From NCBI GenBank assembly GCA_018823835.1, contig JAHJHT010000002.1:992001-1056000 (forward strand): a DNA stretch of 64,000 nt. The letters are read 5' to 3'. The notes beneath the pieces are model-generated. The model worked only from the letters and a program-made list of their open reading frames with translations, was not told the origin of the DNA and did no database searches. Shown piece by piece: positions 30,900 to 40,120 of the stretch. Position 1 is the first letter of the stretch. Each line of letters starts with the position of its first letter. The position numbers were made by a program, and so were the translations under genes. This DNA comes from Alphaproteobacteria bacterium (lineage in GTDB: Bacteria > Pseudomonadota > Alphaproteobacteria > Rhizobiales > Rhizobiaceae).

Positions 30900-31859
30900 A
30901 TGAAAAGACAGGCAATTCTTGCAGCAGTGGTGATCTTCGTCGGCGGCGTCTCGTGCGCTGCCGCAGCGACGCTTGTGCCTCCGGGAAACCGCTCGGCCGA
31001 ACAGCCGGGCGTGCCGGGCGCCTCCACGAAGCGCACCACTGCCGGCAACACCACTTTCGAGGCCAAGTACCGCAAGGTCTATTCGCTGCTGAAGGACGAC
31101 AAGTCGCTGCGCTCGAAGATCAGCCAGGCGGCCGCCGCCTACGGCATCGATCCGCTGCACATCGTCGGCGCCATCGTCGGCGAGCACACCTACAATGTCG
31201 ATGCCTACGACCGGCTGCAGACCTATTACGTCAAGGCGATCGCCTATCTCAGCAGCAGCCTGACCTTCCGCTACGAAGGCGAGGACGTCTCCGATTTCGT
31301 CAAGCGCCCGCAATTCTCCGAATGCACCAAGATCTCCAGCAGCTACGAATTGTGGTCCTGTCGCGAGACAGTCTGGAACCGCTCGTTCCGCGGCAAGACC
31401 GTCGACGGCATCTCGTTTCCGAACGACCGCTTCAGCGCCACCTTCTTCCAGCCCTTCTACGCCGGCCAGACCTTCGGACTCGGCCAGCTGAACCCGTTGA
31501 CGGCATTGCAGATGAGCGACCTGGTGCACGACGTGTCGGGCCTGCCCAAGCTCGACCCCAGCCGGCCCAACCAGGTCTACGAGACGATCATGGATCCCGA
31601 CCTGACCCTGCCCTATGTGGCGGCGGCGCTGAAGAAGTCGATCGACGCCTACAACAAGATTGCGGGCTTCGATATTTCGCAGAATCCGGGCGTGACGGCG
31701 ACGCTCTACAATGTCGGCAACCCGGAAGACCGTGCCCGCGCGCTGCGCTCGGAAAACCGCAAGCGCAAGGCGCAGGGCCTCTCCCCCCGCCTGCCGGAAG
31801 AGAATTACTACGGCTGGCTGGTCAACGAGAAGCTGCCGGAACTCAAGGCACTGTTCTGA
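30900..31859 (+). CDS. DUF1402 periplasmic protein
   Basis: 319 residues from MKRQAILAAVVIFVGG, with a signal peptide likely cleaved after the AAA at about residue 22. DUF1402 has no known function. Two segments resemble the lysozyme-like transglycosylase fold: HIVGAIVGEHTYN, with a candidate catalytic glutamate, and TFGLGQLNPLTAL, like the GLMQLMP motif of SLT enzymes. A role on the cell wall is an inference from these. It follows hslU by 134 bases. Confidence 0.82.
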   Translation: MKRQAILAAVVIFVGGVSCAAAATLVPPGNRSAEQPGVPGASTKRTTAGNTTFEAKYRKVYSLLKDDKSLRSKISQAAAAYGIDPLHIVGAIVGEHTYNVDAYDRLQTYYVKAIAYLSSSLTFRYEGEDVSDFVKRPQFSECTKISSSYELWSCRETVWNRSFRGKTVDGISFPNDRFSATFFQPFYAGQTFGLGQLNPLTALQMSDLVHDVSGLPKLDPSRPNQVYETIMDPDLTLPYVAAALKKSIDAYNKIAGFDISQNPGVTATLYNVGNPEDRARALRSENRKRKAQGLSPRLPEENYYGWLVNEKLPELKALF

Positions 31860-31902
31860 GCACCGGCTGAGCGCCGCTCAGCTTTTCGGACCAAGGTCGG
31901 TT

Positions 31903-32286
31903 TCAGTCGTCGTAGCGGTCTGGCGCCGGTTTTGCCGATCCGCTCAGGAAGGCCAGCAGCTCGGCGAGTTCGGCCTCCGACAGTTCCGATATCCGCTCCG
32001 AAAGCAGGTTCGCCAGTTCGGTTGCGGCCGGCGACAGGCCCGACGTGTCGATGACGACGCGCGGATGGGAATTCTCGGCCAGCCGCTGCAGTTCCTCGGC
32101 CTCGTCCCAGATGATGTTGAAATAGCCGATGATCTTCTGGGTGAACGCCCAGGTCGGCGTGCCACGCCGGCCGTGCTCCAGCGCCGACAGGTAGGCAGCG
32201 CTGACGCCGAGGGCCGCGGCCATCTCCTTCTGGCTGACGCCCTTGCGCCGTCTCAATTCGCGAAGCTTTTCGCCGAGCGGCGTCAT
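31903..32286 (-). CDS. XRE-family helix-turn-helix regulator
   Basis: 127 residues. An N-terminal HTH (about 8-40) contains KGVSQKEMAAALGVSAAYLSALE. The rest is acidic and helical (ELSEAELAELLAFLSG). The start overlaps the smr stop by four bases, so it is the last gene of the Tim44-mltA-smr-xre operon. Its targets are unknown. Confidence 0.88.
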   Translation of the reverse strand: MTPLGEKLRELRRRKGVSQKEMAAALGVSAAYLSALEHGRRGTPTWAFTQKIIGYFNIIWDEAEELQRLAENSHPRVVIDTSGLSPAATELANLLSERISELSEAELAELLAFLSGSAKPAPDRYDD

Positions 32287-32837
32287 TTCTGGGCGTGCCG
32301 GCGCAGGCGGACATAGAGCGCGCCTGCACCACCATGCTTTTGCGCGGCGAGATCGTGGCTCGATACCAGCAGCCTGAAGGGCGGCGTGGCCAGCCAGCCC
32401 GGAACGGCACGGCGCAGCACGCCGTCGCCGCCCGACGAGGAGCCCTTGCCTGTGATGACCAGCACGTAGCGCGCGCCGCCGGCATGCGCCCGCTGCAGGA
32501 ATGAAAGCAGCAGGAAATAGGCCTCGTCCTGGCTCATGCCGTGCAGGTCGACGCGGCCTTCGATCGGCACCCTGCCCTTGGCAAGCTTGTCGAGGGTCGG
32601 CCGGTCGATGATGTGCTTCGGGGCCGGCCTGGGCGGCGCTGCAGGTTTGGAAGGCAAGGTGCCCGGCACAGCAGACCGGGCCGTGGCAGGTGGCGCGGCC
32701 GGCGCAGCCGCCTTCGGCTTTGGCGGTTCTGGAATGTCGACCGCCTCGCGGCCCTTCAGCGGCACGGCGGACCGCGCCACCAGGTTCCACAGGACGCGGT
32801 CCTCGTCGCTCAGTTTTCTTGTGGTGCGCCGGCTCAT
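32283..32837 (-). CDS. Smr domain protein
   Basis: 184 residues. A proline/alanine-rich linker (about 40-85) precedes the Smr domain: VDLHGMSQDEAYFLLLSFL and YVLVITGKGSSSGG contain the DLHG and GKG motifs of this endonuclease-like fold, known from MutS2 and from ribosome-collision nucleases. E. coli SmrA/SmrB are of similar size. It overlaps mltA by four bases and the XRE gene by four bases. Confidence 0.9.
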   Translation of the reverse strand: MSRRTTRKLSDEDRVLWNLVARSAVPLKGREAVDIPEPPKPKAAAPAAPPATARSAVPGTLPSKPAAPPRPAPKHIIDRPTLDKLAKGRVPIEGRVDLHGMSQDEAYFLLLSFLQRAHAGGARYVLVITGKGSSSGGDGVLRRAVPGWLATPPFRLLVSSHDLAAQKHGGAGALYVRLRRHAQK

Positions 32838-33934
32838 CGGGACCCGACCAGGGCGCTGGGCAGGAGGGCGTAGAAGTCGGCCGGATTGTTGATCACGCCG
32901 GCGATTTCACCTGCGGCGTCGCCCGAACCGGCAAACAGGTCGCCGCGGGCCGGGCCGGTGATCGCCGAGCCGGTGTCCTGCGCGATCATCAGGCGGCGGA
33001 ACGGCTTTCCATCGAATGCGGTGAGCGATGGCGCGTCGATGAAGAACGGCGTGCCGAAGGTGTGAAGCAGCCGGTCGACGGCGGTCGAGCGGCCTGCCGT
33101 CAGCGGCACCTTGGCGGCGGCGACGGGACCGAGCTCCGGATCGTCGACCGGTGCATCGCGGAAAAAGATATAGGAGCGGTTCTGCCAGAGAATCTCGTCA
33201 ATTCGTTCCGGGTTGCGGGCAAACCAGGCCCGGATCGACTGCATCGTGACCGACTTCAGCGGGATCTCGCCAAGTTCGGCCAGGACTTTCCCCGGCCCGG
33301 TGAAGCGCTGGCCAGACTTGGCGGCATAGGTGATGCGTCTCGACGTTCCGTCCGTCATGTCGAGACGCGCGGCACCCTGCACATGGATGAAGAAGGCGTC
33401 GACCTTCGCGGCGAGCCAGGCGATCTCGAGGCCCCGCCCGGCAAGTGCGCCGCGTTCGATGGAAGCGCGGTCGTGGTACTCGACCAGGCCGTCCGGGGTG
33501 GAGCGCGCGAAGGCCAGGTAAGGGTCCATGCCGGCTGGCCGGTTGGCATCGTCGAGATCGACGAGATCGGCCGGGCGGCCAAGCAGCGGAACCGTGAAAC
33601 GCTCGGTCCTGACCGGGGAGGCTTCGACGCGTGGCTCGTAAAAACCGGTGACGAGACCCTGCCCGCCACTCTCCGGCCGAACCAGCGCAGGCGTGAAGTG
33701 GCGCTCGAAGAAAGCGCGGGCCATCGCGTCGTCGAACGCCGGTGTTTCACGTGAATCGGCCTGCGCCGCGGCGAAAGCCTCGCCCGCGACGCCAAGCGCA
33801 CCCGTGCGGTAGGGCTTGGTCAGGACCTGGAAGGCGGAGCGGCGGAAGGCCTCGTAGGCCGCGCGATGGAAATCGTCGGACCAGCCCGGCACGTCGGCAA
33901 AGGCGACGGGCCGGAAGAGCGGCGACAGAGGCAC
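32834..33934 (-). CDS. mltA: membrane-bound lytic murein transglycosylase A
   Basis: 366 residues from a GTG (complement of 33932-33934), giving MPLSPLFRPVAFADVPGW; the longer frame up to 34072 overlaps the Tim44 gene. The MltA domain shows GLVTGFYEPRVEAS, and the 3D-domain end shows MIAQDTGSAITGPARGD with the catalytic aspartate in ARGDLFAGSG. It cleaves peptidoglycan to 1,6-anhydro-MurNAc. No lipoprotein or clear signal sequence is seen with this start. A parS-like site lies inside at 33743-33758. Confidence 0.92.
   Translation of the reverse strand: MPLSPLFRPVAFADVPGWSDDFHRAAYEAFRRSAFQVLTKPYRTGALGVAGEAFAAAQADSRETPAFDDAMARAFFERHFTPALVRPESGGQGLVTGFYEPRVEASPVRTERFTVPLLGRPADLVDLDDANRPAGMDPYLAFARSTPDGLVEYHDRASIERGALAGRGLEIAWLAAKVDAFFIHVQGAARLDMTDGTSRRITYAAKSGQRFTGPGKVLAELGEIPLKSVTMQSIRAWFARNPERIDEILWQNRSYIFFRDAPVDDPELGPVAAAKVPLTAGRSTAVDRLLHTFGTPFFIDAPSLTAFDGKPFRRLMIAQDTGSAITGPARGDLFAGSGDAAGEIAGVINNPADFYALLPSALVGSR
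33743..33758. promoter_or_regulatory. parS-like site in mltA
   Basis: The same 16-base sequence as the hisH site, with two mismatches to TGTTTCACGTGAAACA and an intact TTCACGTGAA core. It lies about 6 kb left of the putative origin. Confidence 0.72.
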
Positions 33935-33959
33935 GGCCAGCGCTCCGGAGCGGCGGCGC

Positions 33960-34667
33960 TCAGTCTTCTTCTTCGGTGGCGACCAGCTTCCAGTTCGGAT
34001 CGCGCGAACGCGTGTCGCGGGCAAAGGTCCACACATCCTTGACCTCCGCCACGGTTTCGGGGTCGCCGTCAATGACCTCGCCGGCCTTGTTGCGGGTCGC
34101 CGAGATCAGCTCGCTGACGATCCGCAGGGTGACGTGCGCCTCGCTTCCCTTCATCTCGGCCGCGACGACCTCGGCCTTGTCGATTCCGACGAAGGAGGAC
34201 TGGATCTTTTCGGACTTGGCCTCGCGCTCTGCAATGGCGGAGACGAAACCGTCGAAGACTTCGCGCGACAGCAGGTTCTTCAGCGTCTTGCGGTCGCCGT
34301 CGGCATAGGCCAGCACGATCATCTCGTAGGCCATCTTGGCACCTTCGGCGAAGGTCTTCGGGTTGAAGGTCGGATCCGCGTCGTGGATGGCGCGCAGGCC
34401 CTTGTTGAGATCGGTACCCGGCTTGGCGAAGGCGTCGATCGCGGCATAGGCGTCCTCGACCGGCTCGTCGGCAGCACCACGCTTGCGCGGCAGCGACACC
34501 ACGTTCTCCGAATTGGCCGCGGCGTCCTTGCCATTGCGCGGCGCGGAATAGGGATCGAAGGGCTTGCGCTCATTGCCGGTGCGGCGGCCAAGGACGTTGC
34601 GCAGCTGGAAAAAGATCACCACTGCCGCAACCAGAAAAAATATTGTGCCGAAGTCGAAGAATTCCAT
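33960..34667 (-). CDS. Tim44-like domain membrane protein
   Basis: 235 residues from MEFFDFGTIFFLVAAVVIFF; the longer frame (to 34730) is less likely. One N-terminal membrane anchor (about 5-22) is followed by a low-complexity linker and a Tim44/MRPL45-type domain (about 85-235) with LRAIHDADPTFNPKTFAEGA. The family is related to the mitochondrial import motor subunit Tim44; its bacterial role (TimA) is not settled. It starts the operon with mltA and lies divergent from fxsA and secB. Confidence 0.9.
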   Translation of the reverse strand: MEFFDFGTIFFLVAAVVIFFQLRNVLGRRTGNERKPFDPYSAPRNGKDAAANSENVVSLPRKRGAADEPVEDAYAAIDAFAKPGTDLNKGLRAIHDADPTFNPKTFAEGAKMAYEMIVLAYADGDRKTLKNLLSREVFDGFVSAIAEREAKSEKIQSSFVGIDKAEVVAAEMKGSEAHVTLRIVSELISATRNKAGEVIDGDPETVAEVKDVWTFARDTRSRDPNWKLVATEEED

Positions 34668-34881
34668 GTCTTCCGCCAACCGATCCCTTGTCTCCGGCTT
34701 GCCGCGCGCCGCAGGCTCCAATACCTGCATATAGAACGCGTGCCGCGATCATTCAAATCAAAGGCGTGCATACCTATATTACAGGCAGAGTACCAGCCAC
34801 GCGGTCAAACCGACCTGCCGACCATGCTCCCGGACCCAGGTGGCGCGGCCATACAACTCCACCGCAATTGAGAAACCGCCT

Positions 34882-35370
34882 ATGCGATTGTCCGTCCTCC
34901 CCCTCATCCTGCTTGCGATGCCCTTCGTGGAAATCGCCGGATTCGTGGTCGTCGGCGAACGGATCGGCGTGCTGCCAACGCTCGGCCTGGTCATCGCCAC
35001 CGGCGTGCTCGGCGCCTTCCTGATGCGGCTGCAGGGCTTTGGCGTGATGAACAGAATCCGGGCCGAGCTCGAGGATGGGCGCGATCCCGGCCGCGAACTG
35101 GCCCATGGCGTGATGATCCTGCTCGCCGGCGTGCTGCTTCTGATCCCGGGCTTCGTGACCGACATTATCGGCGTGCTGCTTTTCTTGCCGCCGCTGCGCG
35201 ATCTGGCCTGGCGCTTCCTGCGCAGCCGCGTGGTGGTGAGGTCAGGCGGTTTCGGCGGCTTCTCCGCACGCGGACCGGCGCCGCGCGGCAAGACCATAGA
35301 CCTCGACGAGGACGAGTATTCCGCCAAGCGCGACGACGATTCGCCCTGGCGGCGGATCGACAGGGACTGA
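34882..35370 (+). CDS. fxsA: FxsA family membrane protein
   Basis: 162 residues from MRLSVLPLILLAMPFVEIAG. Three to four hydrophobic segments include LLLIPGFVTDIIGVLLFLPP, the strongest FxsA signature. The C-terminus is charged and soluble. E. coli FxsA relieves phage exclusion by F; its normal role is unknown. It is divergent from the Tim44 gene with a 214-base gap and precedes secB. Confidence 0.9.
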   Translation: MRLSVLPLILLAMPFVEIAGFVVVGERIGVLPTLGLVIATGVLGAFLMRLQGFGVMNRIRAELEDGRDPGRELAHGVMILLAGVLLLIPGFVTDIIGVLLFLPPLRDLAWRFLRSRVVVRSGGFGGFSARGPAPRGKTIDLDEDEYSAKRDDDSPWRRIDRD

Positions 35371-35496
35371 TTCGGGACCTCCGCCCGCCCGGACGGATGC
35401 GTTTCCGGCGAACCTTGTCTTGCCCTGCACGCCATGCTAGCCAACGCTCGATTTTCGACAACTGGCCGTGCGCGGCAACAGACAGGGAACCGGCTC

Positions 35497-36003
35497 ATGG
35501 CCAATGAAGACAAGAAGCCGGAAGGCGCAGCAGCAGCCAATGGCGACGCCAATGCCGCCAAGCCGGCACTCAACGTTCTTGCCCAGTATGTGAAGGACCT
35601 GTCCTTCGAGAGCCCCGGCGCGCCGGGCTCGCTGCGCGCCCGTGACAAGGCGCCGAACATCGCCATCAACGTCAACGTCAACGCCAATCCTCTCTCGGAG
35701 AAGGAATTCGACGTAAACCTGACGCTGTCGGCCAAGGCTTCCTTCGAGAAGGACGTGCTGTTCAACGTCGAGCTGATCTATGGCGGCGTGTTCCGCATCG
35801 AAGGCTTCCCGCAGGAGCACATGCTGCCGCTGCTCTTCATCGAGTGCCCGCGCCTGCTGTTCCCTTTCGCGCGCCAGATCATCGCCGAGGCGACGCGCAA
35901 TGGCGGCTTCCCGCCTCTGATGCTCGATCCAATCGACTTCGCGCAGATGTTCCAGCAGAAGATGGCCGAGGACCAGGCCAAGGGCAAAGTGCCGGCCAGC
36001 TGA
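35497..36003 (+). CDS. secB: protein-export chaperone SecB
   Basis: 168 residues from [16 protein letters not shown]; the longer frame (from 35434) is unlikely. [16 protein letters not shown] and [33 protein letters not shown] are covered by the family pattern (residues about 28-43 and 116-150). It keeps presecretory proteins unfolded for SecA. A strong terminator follows. Confidence 0.96.
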   Translation: MANEDKKPEGAAAANGDANAAKPALNVLAQYVKDLSFESPGAPGSLRARDKAPNIAINVNVNANPLSEKEFDVNLTLSAKASFEKDVLFNVELIYGGVFRIEGFPQEHMLPLLFIECPRLLFPFARQIIAEATRNGGFPPLMLDPIDFAQMFQQKMAEDQAKGKVPAS

Positions 36004-36030
36004 TCGCCGCATCCATCAATGAGTCTGAAG

Positions 36031-36056
36031 AACCCGGCCTCACGCCGGGTTTTTTC
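36031..36056 (+). terminator. Rho-independent terminator of secB
   Basis: A stem AACCCGGC / GCCGGGTT with a five-base loop is followed by six T. Its T run abuts the stop codon of dnaQ on the other strand, so it separates convergent genes. Confidence 0.93.
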
Positions 36057-36771
36057 ATGCCTTGCCGGAGGCCTCGGCGATGCGCAGCCAGACTGCCTTC
36101 TCGCCAAGCGAGGCGACGAGCGCGCTATGCGCCTCGATCTCGGCTTCCGACAGCCTGGGCGCCAGCGGCGCCGGCCGCACACGCACGGCAATCTCGATAG
36201 AGACCGAGGCGGCAGTGCCGTCGGAGCGTCTGTCGGCCGTCTCGAGGCCGAGCGCCGCCTGCCGACCGCCGATCAGCTCGACATAGACTTCCGCCAGAAG
36301 CTCCGAATCGAGCAGCGCGCCATGCTTTGTGCGGTGGCTGTTGTCGATACCGTAGCGCCGGCAGAGCGCATCGAGCGAATTCGGCCCCATCGGGTGTCGG
36401 CGGCGCGCCAGCTGCAGCGTGTCGACGACGAAACCCGGATCGACCGCACGCTGCCCGAGCCGGGCGAGTTCGGCATTGATGAAGGCCATGTCGAAGCCGG
36501 CATTGTGGGCAACCAGGTTGGCGCCATCGATGAAGGCCAGGAACTCGTCGGCGATATCGGCGAAGGTCGGCTTGCCGACGAGGTCGGCCGCGCTGATGCC
36601 ATGCACGGCCTGCGCGTCCGGGTGGATCTCGCGGCCCTGCGGGTTGAGGTATTTGTGAAAGACGCGACCCGTCGGAAAGCGGTTCACCAGTTCGATGCCG
36701 CCGATCTCGATGATGCGCTCCTCGCGCGAATCGAGCCCTGTCGTTTCCGTGTCGAAGACGATCTCGCGCAC
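36055..36771 (-). CDS. dnaQ: DNA polymerase III epsilon subunit (proofreading exonuclease)
   Basis: 238 residues from a GTG with GGGG upstream, giving an N-terminus that fits the family (E. coli DnaQ 243). ExoI is IVFDTETTGLD (Asp7, Glu9), ExoII is LVAHNAGFDMAFI, and ExoIII is SHRTKHGALLDSELLAEVY with the catalytic His and Asp. It sits in the conserved run dnaQ-coaE-aroE-maf left of the origin. Confidence 0.95.
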   Translation of the reverse strand: MREIVFDTETTGLDSREERIIEIGGIELVNRFPTGRVFHKYLNPQGREIHPDAQAVHGISAADLVGKPTFADIADEFLAFIDGANLVAHNAGFDMAFINAELARLGQRAVDPGFVVDTLQLARRRHPMGPNSLDALCRRYGIDNSHRTKHGALLDSELLAEVYVELIGGRQAALGLETADRRSDGTAASVSIEIAVRVRPAPLAPRLSEAEIEAHSALVASLGEKAVWLRIAEASGKA

Positions 36772-36828
36772 CGAATCACCCCTGTTTGCAGCGGCAAGAA
36801 TGGGCAAGGGCCGCCCGTCCCGCAAGCA

Positions 36829-37434
36829 TCAGGCCGCTGACGGTCCCGTCTTTCCCCCGCCCAGACCGGCAACGATCGCGCCAACTGCTTCCCGGGCCGC
36901 CTCCATGCCGAGGCTGGTGTCGATGACGAAATCGGCCAGTTCTCGTTTCTCGGCATCCGGCACCTGGCTGGCCAGGATCGCCTCGAACTTCTCAGCCGTC
37001 ATGCCGGGCCGCGCCAGCACGCGCTCGCGCTGCATGTCCGCCGGCGCCGTGACGACGACGACCTTGTCGACCCTGCCGCGGCCGCCGGTCTCGAAGAGCA
37101 GCGGAATGTCGAGCACGACGAGCGGCGCGCCGCCCGCGCGATGGCGGGAAAGGAACGCCTCGGCATCGGCGCGGACAAGCGGATGGATGATCTCTTCCAG
37201 CCGCTTCAGTGCCTGTGGCTTGCCGATGACCTGGCCGGCCAGCAGGCCGCGATCGACCGCACCGTCGACCACGGTGCCGGGAAAGGCCGCCTCGACCAGC
37301 GGCGCGGCCACGCCGGCGTAGAGCCGGTGCACGGCCTCGTCGGAATCATGCACCGGGACGCCCGCCTCGGCGAACATCTTCGCCGTCGTCGACTTGCCCA
37401 TGCCGATGGATCCGGTGAGCCCGAGGACGATCAC
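36829..37434 (-). CDS. coaE: dephospho-CoA kinase
   Basis: 201 residues. The P-loop is [17 protein letters not shown] and [13 protein letters not shown] is the family's lid-side motif. It performs the last step of coenzyme A synthesis. It overlaps the aroE stop by four bases. Confidence 0.96.
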   Translation of the reverse strand: MIVLGLTGSIGMGKSTTAKMFAEAGVPVHDSDEAVHRLYAGVAAPLVEAAFPGTVVDGAVDRGLLAGQVIGKPQALKRLEEIIHPLVRADAEAFLSRHRAGGAPLVVLDIPLLFETGGRGRVDKVVVVTAPADMQRERVLARPGMTAEKFEAILASQVPDAEKRELADFVIDTSLGMEAAREAVGAIVAGLGGGKTGPSAA

Positions 37435-38273
37435 GCGCCCACCTCCATGTCGGCAACGATCAGGGCGCGCAACTCTGCCGATACTTCTGGCCGGATGCCG
37501 AACCAGCGCTCGAAACCCGGAACCGCCTGGTGCAGCAGCATGCCGAGCCCGTCGACGGTCTTCAAGCCGCAGCGGCGCGCTGCGGCCAGCAGCGGCGTCT
37601 CGAGCGGCACATAGACGATGTCGGTGACGATGGCGCCGGCCCGCAGGTGCTGCGGTTCGGCGGCCAGGTCTTCATTGCCGTGCATGCCGAGTGCCGTGGT
37701 GTTGACCAGCAGGCCGGCATCGCCGAGCAGTTCGGCAGCGGCGCCGGCGCCATGCGCCGAGACCCCGGCGCCGAAGCGGTCGGCCAGTTCGCGCGCCCTC
37801 TCGAGGGTGCGGTTGACGATGCGGATGTCGGCAACGCCGCGCTGTTGCAGCGCATGGATCACCGCCCGCGCGGCGCCGCCGGCACCGAGAACCACGGCGG
37901 ACCCGGACTTCTCCCAGCCCGGTGCAAATTCGTCGAGATTGGCGGCAAAGCCTTCGGCATCGGTGTTGCCGCCGACAAGCGCGTTACCTTCGAACCAAAG
38001 CGTGTTGACGGCGCCGATCATCTCGGCCGCCGCATCGTGGCGGATGACCGCCGCGAAGGCGGCTTCCTTGTGCGGGATGGTCACGTTGCCGCCTGCAAAA
38101 CCCTCTTCGCGCAAGCTGCCGGCAAAGCGGGCGAAATCCTGCGGCGCGACGTCGATCGCCTCATAGGTTCCGGCGATCCCGTAGTGCTGCAGCCAGTAAC
38201 CGTGGATGAGCGGCGACCGCGAATGGGCGATCGGGTGGCCGCAGACGAAGGCCCGCCGGCCGGTTTCAGCCAT
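37431..38273 (-). CDS. aroE: shikimate dehydrogenase
   Basis: 280 residues. The substrate motif [16 protein letters not shown] and catalytic lysine in [11 protein letters not shown] are present, and the NADP site is [15 protein letters not shown]. It reduces 3-dehydroshikimate. The start overlaps the maf stop by eight bases. Confidence 0.96.
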   Translation of the reverse strand: MAETGRRAFVCGHPIAHSRSPLIHGYWLQHYGIAGTYEAIDVAPQDFARFAGSLREEGFAGGNVTIPHKEAAFAAVIRHDAAAEMIGAVNTLWFEGNALVGGNTDAEGFAANLDEFAPGWEKSGSAVVLGAGGAARAVIHALQQRGVADIRIVNRTLERARELADRFGAGVSAHGAGAAAELLGDAGLLVNTTALGMHGNEDLAAEPQHLRAGAIVTDIVYVPLETPLLAAARRCGLKTVDGLGMLLHQAVPGFERWFGIRPEVSAELRALIVADMEVGA

Positions 38274-38865
38274 CGATCGCGCCCCGGTCGCGCAGCGCCT
38301 TCAGAACCGCCAGCAGCGGCAGGCCGACAATGGTGAAATGGTCGCCCTCGATCTTGCTGAACAGCTGGATACCCTCGCCTTCCACCTGGTAGGCGCCGAC
38401 GCTCGACAGTGCCTTTTGTCCAACCCGCGCAAGGTGTCGGCCGATGAAGGCCGGCTCGAGCTTGCGCATGGTGAGGCTCGCCGTTTCGCAGTGGCGCCAC
38501 AGCGCCTCGCCGTCGCGGACCAGCACGGCCGCGCTGTTCAGATGGTGCGTCCTGCCGGACAGCGCCAGCAGGGTGCGGCGTGCGGCCTCCATGTCGGCCG
38601 GCTTGTGGAACTGCTCGCCGGCAAGCGACAGAGTCTGGTCACAGCCGAGCACCAGCGCGCCGGGCCTCTCCTCGCTGACCCGCAGCGCCTTGGCCTCGGC
38701 CAGGACCAGCGCGACGTCTTCCGGCGTAGAGCCAGTGCCTTCGAGGGCCAGTTCGACGGCGCGCTCGTCGATCTGGGCCGGCACGGCCTCGACGGCGATA
38801 CCGGCGTTCTCCAGCATGGTCCTGCGAAAGGGGCTTGCCGAGGCGAGGATGATGGTTTCGGTCAT
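38266..38865 (-). CDS. maf: Maf-like nucleotide pyrophosphatase
   Basis: 199 residues. The Maf signature [16 protein letters not shown] is followed by DERAVELAL and LGCDQTLSL. Members hydrolyse modified or canonical nucleoside triphosphates, for example 7-methyl-GTP for the YceF branch, and the exact substrate is not decided here. It lies between ppsR and aroE. Confidence 0.93.
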   Translation of the reverse strand: MTETIILASASPFRRTMLENAGIAVEAVPAQIDERAVELALEGTGSTPEDVALVLAEAKALRVSEERPGALVLGCDQTLSLAGEQFHKPADMEAARRTLLALSGRTHHLNSAAVLVRDGEALWRHCETASLTMRKLEPAFIGRHLARVGQKALSSVGAYQVEGEGIQLFSKIEGDHFTIVGLPLLAVLKALRDRGAIDG

Positions 38866-38897
38866 GTCAGTCCTGAACTGTTGCTGCTTTCGGCGGC

Positions 38898-39719
38898 CTA
38901 ACGCGTCTTGCCGCGCAGGGCAACGATGGCGGCCGCGGTCTCCTCGATGGAACGGCGGCTGACGTCGATCATCGGCCAGCCATGGCGCGTGCAGATCTGG
39001 CGCGCATAGGTGAGTTCCTCCGTAATCGTTGCCCGGTCGGCATAGCCTTGCGGGTCGTAGCCGGGCGTGGAGCCGAGCAGCCGGTTCTGGCGGACATGCG
39101 AAATGCGCTCGGCAGTGGCCACCAGGCCGACGATCAGCGGCTTCTTGGCCGCAATCAGGCTGTCAGGCACGGGGACGCCCAGCACGATCGGTATGTTGGC
39201 TGTCTTGATGCCGCGGTTGGCGAGATAGATCGAGGTCGGGGTCTTCGACGTGCGCGAAATGCCGATCAGGACGATGTCGGCATCGTCCATGTCGTCGGGA
39301 AGCTGACCGTCATCGTGCTCCATGGTGAAATTCAGCGCGTCGATGCGGCGGAAATACTGCGCGTCGAGCACATGCTGGGCACCGACCCGCCGACCGGCGG
39401 GCGTGCCGAGATAGGACTGGAACACCGTAAGCACCGGCTCCAGCACCGAGACGCAGGGCAGCGACATCGCTGCGCAGCGCTCGTCGATCATCCGGGCGAG
39501 AGCCTGGTCGACCACCGTATAGAGCACGATGCCTGGCTCCTCCTCGATGTCCTCGAAAACCTTCATCAGCTGCTTCTCGGTACGGATCAGGGGGTAGATG
39601 TGCTCGATGGAGCGCGCGTCCTTGTATTGCGCCGAGGCGGCGCGGCCGGCGGCCAGCAGCGTTTCACCGGTAGCGTCCGAGATCAGGTGCAGGTGGAAGA
39701 AGCTTTGGGGTTTGTTCAC
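38898..39719 (-). CDS. ppsR: pyruvate, phosphate dikinase / PEP synthase regulatory protein
   Basis: 273 residues from a GTG (complement of 39717-39719), giving [20 protein letters not shown]; the longer open frame up to 39917 reads through the origin region. The DUF299 P-loop is [19 protein letters not shown]. The family phosphorylates and dephosphorylates PEP synthase or PPDK using ADP and phosphate. In alphaproteobacteria this gene commonly borders the chromosomal origin. Confidence 0.93.
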   Translation of the reverse strand: MNKPQSFFHLHLISDATGETLLAAGRAASAQYKDARSIEHIYPLIRTEKQLMKVFEDIEEEPGIVLYTVVDQALARMIDERCAAMSLPCVSVLEPVLTVFQSYLGTPAGRRVGAQHVLDAQYFRRIDALNFTMEHDDGQLPDDMDDADIVLIGISRTSKTPTSIYLANRGIKTANIPIVLGVPVPDSLIAAKKPLIVGLVATAERISHVRQNRLLGSTPGYDPQGYADRATITEELTYARQICTRHGWPMIDVSRRSIEETAAAIVALRGKTR

Positions 39720-40120
39720 AGGGTGGGCCTGGGGCTGTGGTCTGCTGTGGATGGAGAAGCGGTCGGAGGCCCCTCCTCGAAAGGCGACTGTATCAGATGC
39801 CTGCTTGTCCACAATTCGGGTCGCGGTGAAGATCGTTGTCCAGCTCGAGCCAACTGTGGGGACAAGTGTGGACCCATTGACGCAGCGGCCCAGCTCCCTA
39901 TTTCCGGCCCAAGCCAAGTGTCTGCTCGAAATGACGAATTTGGGGTCTTCCCCAGACTTATCCTTTTTCCGTCCGATCTGCTACATGATGGCGCCAGTGG
40001 AGATCGGAGGGGCGTCTGGGGATGAAACCAAACAACCGATTCCCACAGACTCTAAGAATTAGAAGACAGAAATTTTCAAATTTCTTTAGTTTTAAGAGAA
40101 AGCTGTGAGGACGCGATTCA
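39720..40120. other. putative chromosomal replication origin (oriC)
   Basis: A 401-base non-coding gap between ppsR and hemE, the position of the origin in Caulobacter and Sinorhizobium. Seen: TTGTCCACA at 39805-39813, one mismatch from the DnaA box TTATCCACA; CCATCCACA on the minus strand at 39746-39754; weaker TTGTCCAGC, TTGTCCCCACA (minus) and TTATCCTTT copies at 39836, 39855 and 39958. An AT-rich stretch at 40049-40103 beside hemE could be the unwinding element. Three GANTC methylation sites lie at 40038, 40048 and 40115. Gene direction flips here. No CtrA TTAA-N7-TTAA pair was found. Confidence 0.78.

Noticed and set aside
38898..39917. Extended ppsR frame reaching into the origin region
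   Set aside because: The first 66 codons have no family similarity, and the GTG at 39719 fits the conserved N-terminus.
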